From assembly GCF_000520015.2 (NCBI RefSeq), contig NZ_CP007044.2, forward strand, positions 3,038,001 through 3,102,000: a stretch of 64,000 bases of DNA, read 5' to 3'. The translations under genes were made by a program, and so were the position numbers. The notes under the pieces are model-generated. The model worked only from the letters and a program-made list of their open reading frames with translations, was not told where the DNA came from and searched no databases. The stretch is from Chania multitudinisentens RB-25 (GTDB lineage Bacteria; Pseudomonadota; Gammaproteobacteria; Enterobacterales; Enterobacteriaceae). Below are positions 25,421 through 33,173 of this stretch, piece by piece. Every line of letters starts with the position of its first letter. Position 1 is the first letter of the stretch.

Positions 25421-26452
25421 ATCGTGTGAACGGGCGAATAATAACGGTGCCTATGGGCCTTGTAAAGCATGAAAGTGCCTAAAGATGTTATTTGCTGGTG
25501 TAATGAGCAAACGGTCTTGTTTAGCACGTGTTCAGCTCAGTAAAACCCTGGTTTGGTCTTTTTCTTGTTGGGACATGAAGTGCAAGATTGGCAAGTAACG
25601 CTTGGTGTCATGAGGAAAGTCGCTTGCGAGAGATTTGAGTGTCCGGCATTCAATTATTTAAGAATGTTCTTCGGAATTATCTGGTTGATATTAGTAAATA
25701 CCTCAATTAAATAAGCTAAATATAATCAAACTGTTGAGTTGGTGAGGTTTTCTTTTGGGCATTTAAGGTGAGGGGAATATTGCGATTTATATGAAGTGTT
25801 TCGTTCTATTTTGGAGTAAACCACCATTAATGCCATTTATGGTGAAATAAAATATTCAGCTGTAACGTTTTCTGGACGCAATTTTAGGCTGAAGAAGAGT
25901 AAGAGTATTGAAAAATAGCGATTTTCTATCAAAATTTATTTTTATCTTATTGTAATTAAATGAGTTACTGTTCTTCCTGCTGCTTTGGTAGGAGTGTTCC
26001 AACTGCGTAGTTTGAGTGGGAATGCACTTTGTGATTTTTAAACCCTCATTTAAATATCGTTTTATGCGACATTTCAGTAAGTAGATACTTTCTGATAGTT
26101 GCTGGATATAAAAAATATCAGTATTATTTTGCACTTCGATAACTGTTGTATGTTGTTACGTCGATGTGTGGGATTATTTTTTGTTGAGTTGCCTAATCAT
26201 TAGTGATGTGTCCGCAAGGATGGGATGATTCATCCATTGAGTCAATAAACAGTAGCGAACAGTGCGGAAAAACGACTCAGCCGCGTGATAAACACTCTAA
26301 GTAAAATTCTAGTGAATGTTTCTTGGGGATTTTTGTCGCAACTAAATGTCTTCTCCATCCAGTGTTGAAAAACGTACAGCATATTCATCAGGGTTATATC
26401 CGGTAGCGTCTGTTTTGACATGCCGATAACAGATTTTTGAAAGGATTTTTTG
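25421..26452. other. Intergenic region, no supported gene
   Basis: About 1 kb of AT-rich DNA. The first bases upstream of the tRNA (ATCGTGTGAACGGG, reading away from the gene) are shared with the second tRNA-Asn copy. Minus-strand frames at 25856-26134 and 26242-26463 lack ribosome sites and recognisable domains. Confidence 0.5.
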
Positions 26453-26905
26453 ATGATAAGCAACCAAAAGAAGCTCTGTTTAGGTGTGTTATTGTGCAGT
26501 GGTTTGTTGTTGGCAGGTTGCCAGAATAGCCAGAAGAATAGTAAGGCACAAACAGTGCGTCAGGAACAGGCTCCTGTTACTGCTACCATACAACCCCCTC
26601 CTCAGCAGATCAGTGTGTCGCCACCGCCAGCACCACCTGAAACCAAAACAAACAAACTTGGTTTGTGCCAAAGTGAATTGGCTTCACTGAAGCAAATCAA
26701 GCCAAAAGCTTATGCAGCTAAGAAAGCGCATTTTGATCGTTTACTGAGTAATGCCTCTGTTTATAGTGCTGTGCGTAGTGATGTGAACCTGCAAACCAAG
26801 GATACCCTTGATGCTTTGTACAAATATAAAACTAACCAACTTTGCGCTGATATCGAACGTGAAGTTCTGCAAGGCCTGCTCCAACGCGGGGAAAGCGTGA
26901 AATGA
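26453..26905 (+). CDS. Outer-membrane lipoprotein, hypothetical
   Basis: A 150-residue protein with a lipoprotein signal: LLCSGLLLAGC, with the modified Cys23 followed by Gln, which favours sorting to the outer membrane. A Pro-rich low-complexity linker (PPPQQISVSPPPAPPETK) follows, then a helical domain of about 80 residues (CQSELASLKQIKPKAYAAKK). AAGGA lies 7 bases before the ATG. Its stop overlaps the start of the FKBP-repeat gene by 4 bases, so the two are translationally coupled and probably act together. The family has no function known to me. Confidence 0.82.
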   Translation: MISNQKKLCLGVLLCSGLLLAGCQNSQKNSKAQTVRQEQAPVTATIQPPPQQISVSPPPAPPETKTNKLGLCQSELASLKQIKPKAYAAKKAHFDRLLSNASVYSAVRSDVNLQTKDTLDALYKYKTNQLCADIEREVLQGLLQRGESVK

Positions 26906-29900
26906 TAAAGCGCAGGATCTATTGCGGTGCCTTGCTGACCCTGGCGTTGCCGTTGGGAGTGCAAGCGGAAGGAGCGAGTGCTTCTGAAGCCAATACGCTG
27001 AATTCACTGGATACCATTACCCGACAGGTGGATGAAGCACCGGCACTGCTGTTTCTGACGCCTTCGCAGATAGAGACGGTAGAACCTGCGAAAAATGAGG
27101 GCAAGAAAGAGACCAGCCGGCCTAATGTGCTGGCTAAAGCACCACGTGAAGATGCGGGTGGATACATTCGCGAAATGAAAACGTTACAGGCTACCATCAA
27201 TCAGCTAAGGGCAAAAATTAGCGGGCAGGAGGCAGCTCTTGAGCATTTACGGAATGCTCAATCTCAACAGCAATCAGCTGTAGCAGAGCTTTCGCAACTA
27301 AAGCAGGCGATACAACAAAGCCAACAGGAAAATACTCGATTACAGCAGCAGCTTGCCGCACAAATTAAAGAAAACGAACAAAAAGTGCATCAGCTGCAGC
27401 AAAATCAACAGGCGTTGGCCAAATTACAAGAGCAACTGACCGCGCAAATCAAGGATAACGAGCAGAAAACCCAGCAAATGCAGCAGTTGCAACAAGGTCA
27501 GCAAGCCTTGGCTAAATTGCAGGAGCAGTTTGCCGCGCAGACCAAAGACGGCGAGCAGAAAGCACAGCAGCTAAAACAACTGCAACGATCGCTGCAAGAA
27601 AACCAGCAGGCGAGTGCCAAGCTGCAAGAACAGTTGACTGCCCAAACCAAAGCTAACGAGCAAAAAAACCAGCAGATCCAGCAACTGCAACAGGGCCAAC
27701 AGTCGCTGGCGAAATTGCAGGAGCAGTTCGCCGCGCAGACCAAAGACGGCGAACAGAAAGCTCAGCAGCTCAAACAGTTGCAGCAATCGCTGCAAGAAAA
27801 CCAGCAGGCGAGTGCCAAGCTGCAAGAACAGCTGACCGAACAAACCAAAGATAACGAGCAAAAAAACCAACAGGTCCAGCAACTGCAACAGGGCCAACAG
27901 TCGCTGGCGAAATTGCAGGAGCAGTTCGCCGCGCAGACCAAAGACGGCGAACAGAAAGCTCAGCAGCTCAAACAGTTGCAGCAATCGCTGCAAGAAAACC
28001 AGCAGGCGAGTGCCAAGCTGCAAGAACAGCTGACCGAACAAACCAAAGATAACGAGCAAAAAAACCAACAGGTCCAGCGACTGCAACAGGGCCAGCAAAC
28101 GTTGGCGAAATTGCAGGAGCAGTTTGCCGCACAGACCAAAGACGGTGAACAGAAAGAAAAGCAGCTAAAACAGCTGCAGCAATCGCTGCAAGAAAGCCAG
28201 CAGGCGAGTGCCAAGCTGCAAGAACAGCTGACTGCCCAAACCAAAGATAACGAGCAGAAAACCCAGCAGGTTCAACAACTGCAACAGGGCCAGCAAACGT
28301 TGGCGAAATTGCAGGAGCAGTTTGCTGCACAGACCAAAGACGGTGAACAGAAAGAAAAGCAGCTAAAACAGCTGCAACAATCGCTGCAAGAAAGCCAGCA
28401 GGCGAGTGCCAAGCTGCAAGAACAGCTGACTGCCCAAACCAAAGATAACGAGCAGAAAACCCAGCAGGTTCAACAACTGCAACAGGGCCAGCAAACGTTG
28501 GCGAAATTGCAGGAGCAGTTTGCCGCACAGACCAAAGACGGTGAGCAGAAAGAAAAGCAGCTCAAACAGCTGCAACAATCGCTGCAAGAAAATCAGCAGG
28601 CGAGTGCCAAGCTGCAAGAGCAGCTGACCGCCCAAACCAAGGATAACGAGCAGAAAACCCAGCAGGTGCAGCAACTGCAACAGGGCCAACAGTCGCTGGC
28701 GAAATTGCAGGAGCAGTTTGCCGCGCAGACCAAAGATGGCGAGCAGAAAGCTCAGCAGCTCAAACAGCTGCAACAATCGCTGCAAGAAAGCCAACAGGCG
28801 AGTGCCAAGCTGCAAGAGCAACTGACCGCCCAAACCAAGGATAACGAGCAGAAAACCCAGCAGGTTCAACAACTGCAACAGGGCCAGCAAACGTTGGCGA
28901 AATTGCAGGAGCAGTTTGCCGCGCAGACTAAAGACGGTGAGCAGAAAGAAAAGCAACTCAAACAACTGCAACAATCGCTGCAAGAAAATCAGCAGGCGAG
29001 CGCCAAGCTGCAAGAGCAACTGACCGCGCAAATCAAGGATAACGAGCAGAAAACCCAGCAGGTTCAACAACTGCAACAGGGCCAACAGTCGCTGGCGAAA
29101 TTGCAGGAGCAGTTTGCCGCGCAGACCAAAGACGGCGAGCAGAAAGCTCAGCAGCTCAAACAGCTGCAACAATCGCTGCAAGAAAGCCAGCAGGCGAGCG
29201 CCAAGCTGCAAGAGCAGCTGACCGCCCAAACCAAGGATAACGAGCAGAAAACCCAGCAGGTTCAACAACTGCAACAGGGCCAACAGGCGCTGGCTAAATT
29301 GCAGGAGCAGTTTGCCGCACAGACCAAAGACGGCGAACAGAAAGCTCAGCAGCTCAAACAGTTGCAACAATCGCTGCAAGAAAATCAGCAGGCGAGTGCC
29401 AAGCTGAAAGAGCAGCTGACCGCCCAAACCAAGGATAACGAGCAGAAAACCCAGCAGGTTCAGCAATTGCAGCAGGGCCAGCAGGCGCTGGCGAAATTGC
29501 AGGAGCAGTTTGCCGCACAGACCAAAGATGGCGAACAGAAAGAAAAGCAGCTCAAACAGTTGCAACAATCGCTGCAAGAGAACCAGCAGGCGAGCGCCAA
29601 GCTGCAAGAGCAGCTGACCGCCCAAACCAAGGATAACGAGCAGAAAACTCAACAAGGCCAGCAGGCGTTGGCTAAGTTGCAGGAACAGTTGACCGCACAG
29701 ACCAAAGACGGTGAGCAGAAAGCTCAGCAGTTGCAAGAAAGCCAGCAAGCGAATGTTAAATTGCAGGAGCAATTGGCTGCGCAGACCAAAGACGGTGAGC
29801 AGAAAGCACAACAGCTGCAAGAAACTCAGCAGGCGGGCACCAAGTTACAAGAGCAACTGACGGCACAAACGCAAGAGAACGAGCAAAAAACTCAGGATCT

Positions 29901-30606
29901 TAAGCAGTTGCAACAAGCACTGGCGGATGCTGAGAAGAAGCAAACTCAAAGCAGCGTTAGCGTTGTGCAGGACCCCAAAACCGAGCAGGAAAAACGCGAT
30001 TACGCCATCGGGACCTCATTGGGTAACGATATCCTGAGTTTGCTTGAAAGCAAAAAGTCGCAGGGTGTGGACGTCAACCGTCAACTGGCGTTGGCAGGTG
30101 TTGCTGATGTGCTTAATGATCAGATCAAAATGGCCAAAGATCAGATTGCTAAAGCATTATATGAAAGTGAAGTTGAACTGAATAATCAGCATAAGCAGAT
30201 AAAAACGAAGAATGAGCAGAAAGGTATCAAGTATATCGATAAGTTCAAAAAGCAGGCTCATGTGGTCAAATCTCCGCAGGGTTACTACTATCGCGTAGAT
30301 TATAAAGGAGATGGGGAAATCAAGGACACCGACACCATTGCCGTTGTGGTTAAAGAGAGCTTGACCGATGGCAAAGTGATCAAAGACATGGAGCTGGCCG
30401 GTACGTCTATTTCTCAACCGCTGAGTGCTTATCCGCCTTTATTCCGCGATGCAATCAGTAATCTGAAAAACCATGGCAGCATGACATTGGTAGTTCCACC
30501 AGAGTTGGCCTATGGTGATAAAGGGATGGCACCGGATATCCCGCCGGGTGCCACCATGGTTTATAGCGTGCGGATCTTGGATGTTATGCCCACTGTTGAG
30601 CGTTAA
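26902..30606 (+). CDS. Exported FKBP-type prolyl isomerase with giant coiled-coil repeat region
   Basis: A 1234-residue protein with a signal peptide (ALLTLALPLGVQA then EGASASEA). Residues 90-1020 are a Gln/Lys/Glu-rich coiled coil made mainly of eleven tandem 66-residue units (LAKLQEQFAAQTKDGEQK, LKQLQQSLQENQQASAKL). The end holds an FKBP N-terminal dimerisation-like part (KRDYAIGTSLGNDILSLLES) and an FKBP catalytic domain (LAGTSISQPLSAYPPLFRD, VPPELAYGDKG, IPPGATMVYSVRIL). FKBPs of the FkpA/Mip type are periplasmic or surface folding helpers. The very long stalk could span the periplasm to hold the isomerase away from its lipoprotein partner encoded upstream. The function is inferred. Confidence 0.9.
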   Translation: MIKRRIYCGALLTLALPLGVQAEGASASEANTLNSLDTITRQVDEAPALLFLTPSQIETVEPAKNEGKKETSRPNVLAKAPREDAGGYIREMKTLQATINQLRAKISGQEAALEHLRNAQSQQQSAVAELSQLKQAIQQSQQENTRLQQQLAAQIKENEQKVHQLQQNQQALAKLQEQLTAQIKDNEQKTQQMQQLQQGQQALAKLQEQFAAQTKDGEQKAQQLKQLQRSLQENQQASAKLQEQLTAQTKANEQKNQQIQQLQQGQQSLAKLQEQFAAQTKDGEQKAQQLKQLQQSLQENQQASAKLQEQLTEQTKDNEQKNQQVQQLQQGQQSLAKLQEQFAAQTKDGEQKAQQLKQLQQSLQENQQASAKLQEQLTEQTKDNEQKNQQVQRLQQGQQTLAKLQEQFAAQTKDGEQKEKQLKQLQQSLQESQQASAKLQEQLTAQTKDNEQKTQQVQQLQQGQQTLAKLQEQFAAQTKDGEQKEKQLKQLQQSLQESQQASAKLQEQLTAQTKDNEQKTQQVQQLQQGQQTLAKLQEQFAAQTKDGEQKEKQLKQLQQSLQENQQASAKLQEQLTAQTKDNEQKTQQVQQLQQGQQSLAKLQEQFAAQTKDGEQKAQQLKQLQQSLQESQQASAKLQEQLTAQTKDNEQKTQQVQQLQQGQQTLAKLQEQFAAQTKDGEQKEKQLKQLQQSLQENQQASAKLQEQLTAQIKDNEQKTQQVQQLQQGQQSLAKLQEQFAAQTKDGEQKAQQLKQLQQSLQESQQASAKLQEQLTAQTKDNEQKTQQVQQLQQGQQALAKLQEQFAAQTKDGEQKAQQLKQLQQSLQENQQASAKLKEQLTAQTKDNEQKTQQVQQLQQGQQALAKLQEQFAAQTKDGEQKEKQLKQLQQSLQENQQASAKLQEQLTAQTKDNEQKTQQGQQALAKLQEQLTAQTKDGEQKAQQLQESQQANVKLQEQLAAQTKDGEQKAQQLQETQQAGTKLQEQLTAQTQENEQKTQDLKQLQQALADAEKKQTQSSVSVVQDPKTEQEKRDYAIGTSLGNDILSLLESKKSQGVDVNRQLALAGVADVLNDQIKMAKDQIAKALYESEVELNNQHKQIKTKNEQKGIKYIDKFKKQAHVVKSPQGYYYRVDYKGDGEIKDTDTIAVVVKESLTDGKVIKDMELAGTSISQPLSAYPPLFRDAISNLKNHGSMTLVVPPELAYGDKGMAPDIPPGATMVYSVRILDVMPTVER
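27493..29652 (+). repeat. Tandem repeat: eleven 198-bp units inside the FKBP-type gene
   Basis: The word CAGGGCC or CAAGGTC starts units at 27493, 27691, 27889, 28087 and so on every 198 bases. The eleventh unit lacks 18 bases. Units are nearly identical at DNA level and alternate in a few codons (AQQ/EKQ, ENQ/ESQ), which suggests recent unequal exchange or slippage. Length variation between strains is expected. Confidence 0.92.
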
Positions 30607-30624
30607 AACCCGGTTAGTGAAAGT

Positions 30625-30656
30625 AAAACCCCGTATGGCAACATGCGGGGTTTTTT
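30625..30656 (+). terminator. Intrinsic terminator after the FKBP-type gene
   Basis: The stem CCCCGTATG-GCAA-CATGCGGGG (one G-U pair) is followed by six T. It serves the plus-strand gene and, with AAAA on its other side, may also act on the convergent amn transcript. Confidence 0.9.
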
Positions 30657-30672
30657 CTTTACTGTCTTGTAG

Positions 30673-32130
30673 TTAACGAAACGGGGGTTCGTTGAAGGTG
30701 CGCAGTTTGCGTGAATGCAAATGTTCACCTTCCGCACGTAATAGGTCGATCGCGCAAATCCCAATTTGCAGATGCTCGGAAATCGCCCCTTCATAAAAAC
30801 GGTTTGCCTGGCCGGGCAATTTAATCTCGCCATGCAATGGTTTATCAGAAACGCACAGTAACGTGCCGTAAGGGACTCGGAAACGGTAACCTTGAGCGGC
30901 AATGGTCGCACTCTCCATATCCACCGCGACGGCCCGGCTCAGGTTAAAGCGCAATGCTGAGGCGGAATAGCGTAATTCCCAGTTGCGATCGTCCGTTGTT
31001 ACCACCGTACCGGTACGTAAACGTTGCTTCACTGCTTCGCCAGGCATGCCGCTGACTGTTTTAGTGGCATCGTAAAGTGCGCGCTGTACTTCCGCGATGC
31101 TTGGGATTGGAATATCAGGCGGCAACACTGAATCAAGCACGTGATCGTCACGCAGGTAAGCATGTGCCAGAACATAATCGCCGATAGACTGACTTTCACG
31201 CAGGCCGCCACAATGACCGATCATCAACCAGGCATGTGGGCGCAGCACCGCCAGATGATCGCAAATCGTCTTGGCATTGGAAGGGCCGACGCCGATATTG
31301 ACCAAAGTGATCCCTTGCCCATCACGCGCAATCAGGTGGTAAGCGGGCATCTGATGGTTTTTCCAGGCAAGATTGGAAACCATCTGCTCTGGGTCAGGAG
31401 TCTGTGCGGTGACATAGTGCCCACCGGCGCAGGATAGCGCGGTATAAGGGCTGGCCGGGTCGGCTATTTGCTGACATGCCCAGCGGACAAATTCATCAAC
31501 ATAGCGTGTGTAGTTAGTGAACAGAACGAACGGTTGGAAATGCTCAACAGGCGTGCCGGTATAGTGCCGCAAACGTGCCAAAGAGAAATCTGTGCGTAGT
31601 GCGTCAAAGTGCGAGAGAGGAAAATGATTGGCCAAGGGAAACAGGCCGTCAGCGGTTTCATCGCCGATTTGCGCTAATTCAGTCGTAGGGAAATGCTTGG
31701 TTATTCCTGCGCTCATCGAACGTTCTAAAGCCAGATCGGAGCCATCAATCACATAAGGGAAAGGGATTTCCTGTTGGGAGGCCACCACTTCAATGACGGC
31801 AGCATACTCGCTTTCCAGCAGGGTTAGTTGTTCTGATAGATAATGGCGAAACAACTGCGGCTGTGTAATGGTTGTTGTGTAGTTACCGGGCCGGGTAAAG
31901 CGGCCATAGGCGCGTATTCTGGGGCTGTCGGGGTGGTCGCCACTCCAACGAACACGCAGCTCTGGATAAGAAAATAACCCTCTGGCACGGGCCTGTTCGT
32001 CTGGCAGCGTGCCATGAGTGATGAAATCTTTGATAGCTCCACGTAATGCGCAAACCGACGCGTCGTACATCGCTTCAAGTTTATCAAGAGCCTGTGAGGC
32101 TGTGAGAGCAGTAGTTGGGTGATTATTCAT
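30673..32130 (-). CDS. amn: AMP nucleosidase
   Basis: A 485-residue protein, matching E. coli Amn (484) in length and motifs. It hydrolyses AMP to adenine and ribose-5-phosphate and so buffers the adenylate pool. The N-terminal regulatory domain is followed by a nucleoside-phosphorylase-like catalytic domain with LVNIGVGPSNAKTICDHLAV, MIGHCGGLRESQSIGDYVLA and the purine-nucleoside motif VAVDMESATIAAQGYRF, here shown in parts. The ATG at 32130 follows AAGGAAA. In other enterobacteria amn also lies near tRNA-Asn genes, which supports the backbone position. Confidence 0.96.
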   Translation of the reverse strand: MNNHPTTALTASQALDKLEAMYDASVCALRGAIKDFITHGTLPDEQARARGLFSYPELRVRWSGDHPDSPRIRAYGRFTRPGNYTTTITQPQLFRHYLSEQLTLLESEYAAVIEVVASQQEIPFPYVIDGSDLALERSMSAGITKHFPTTELAQIGDETADGLFPLANHFPLSHFDALRTDFSLARLRHYTGTPVEHFQPFVLFTNYTRYVDEFVRWACQQIADPASPYTALSCAGGHYVTAQTPDPEQMVSNLAWKNHQMPAYHLIARDGQGITLVNIGVGPSNAKTICDHLAVLRPHAWLMIGHCGGLRESQSIGDYVLAHAYLRDDHVLDSVLPPDIPIPSIAEVQRALYDATKTVSGMPGEAVKQRLRTGTVVTTDDRNWELRYSASALRFNLSRAVAVDMESATIAAQGYRFRVPYGTLLCVSDKPLHGEIKLPGQANRFYEGAISEHLQIGICAIDLLRAEGEHLHSRKLRTFNEPPFR

Positions 32131-33173
32131 AGCTTTTCCTTGGTTCTCGCGATACTTCAGCATAGCGTAATGCAGGCACTGAATGCATGCCATTGCTTGG
32201 AATCTAGTCCAATAGGCTAATTTTGAGCCTGGGTTAATAATTACGCCAAAGAAAAAGAGCCGTGCATTTGGAATGGAAAAATAACATGAGGAAAGGTTGC
32301 TGAAATTATAACCATATACTATGAGATATTTAGGCGGTGATGAGTGATAGTATAAATAATAACCAAAAAAGAACGAAGGTACTTTCTTGCGTATGAAATA
32401 AAAGTATTTATATTCATTATATTATATGAATATTAAACCATATTATGGAATATTCTCGGGTTCAACGCTTTCGTGAATTAATTTTTACTTTGATATAAAT
32501 CATTTCCGATGTTAATAGGCAAAAATGAATTTTAGTGATAGACTATATTAATATATATTATTAATTAATCATATTTTCATATGGATTTCCCATGGAGGTT
32601 TTCAAGGGAATTTTCTCAGATAACAAGATGTGTTTTGGATAAATAAAATTCACCAGTCTTATATTTTGATAAGAAAATTGATATTGACATAATAATCTTC
32701 TTAAGATTATCTTATGTTTTGTAGTGACTTACACGCGGCATGTACTTTTTCCTATTTTGGGAATACGTTTGATGTCCCTACATGTATTCATACTCTGAAT
32801 GTATGAATGTCCTGTGCTTAGCTTGTTAAGGGCATGACAAGATTTTATCAGGTAAGGATTGTCGTGGTGCAACACCATCCCAACAGGCAATTCTTGCTTA
32901 ATGCGTTAAGCTAATAAGGATTGTTATGGCTTCCTCCTGCGACCAAAATGAGATACCGCGAGTTCTCCTTTTCATGCGCAATTTGCTGTGCGACTTTACG
33001 TAAAGAGCGGGAAGCCATGCAAAATGATCAATTATTGAGCGAAAATTCGGCCGTACTGGTACCCAAACAAGGGTAAACCTAGAGAGAACGTATTTTACAG
33101 AAGTTTCATAGACCTTGGCTAACGGCTATGGGGTAGCGTGCTAGAACGCTACGGGAAAACAGGGAAAGGAACC
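32131..33173. other. Intergenic region between amn and clpV
   Basis: About 1 kb. The left half is AT-rich and should hold the amn promoter. The right half contains two tiny plus-strand frames with ribosome sites: 32926-33003 (MASSCDQNEIPRVLLFMRNL and five more residues, AAGGA upstream) and 33017-33076 (MQNDQLLSENSAVLVPKQG). They may be leader peptides or remnants. No other T6SS gene is visible here. Confidence 0.4.

Noticed and set aside
25856..26134. Minus-strand frame of 92 codons
   Set aside because: AT-rich with no ribosome site and no recognisable domain; composition looks like non-coding DNA.
26242..26463. Minus-strand frame of 73 codons overlapping the lipoprotein start
   Set aside because: No Shine-Dalgarno before any ATG, and it covers the promoter region of the lipoprotein gene.
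27493..29652. Regularly spaced repeats as a possible CRISPR array
   Set aside because: The period is 198 bases with no unique spacers, and the repeats are in-frame coding sequence for a coiled coil.
28363..29820. Long minus-strand open frame (485 codons), Leu-rich, opposite the FKBP-repeat gene
   Set aside because: It is the mirror of a tandem coding repeat. Repeat periodicity keeps all copies open at once, there is no ribosome site, and the composition is a monotonous Leu/Gln pattern. The frames at 27571-28098 and 27968-28528 fail for the same reason.
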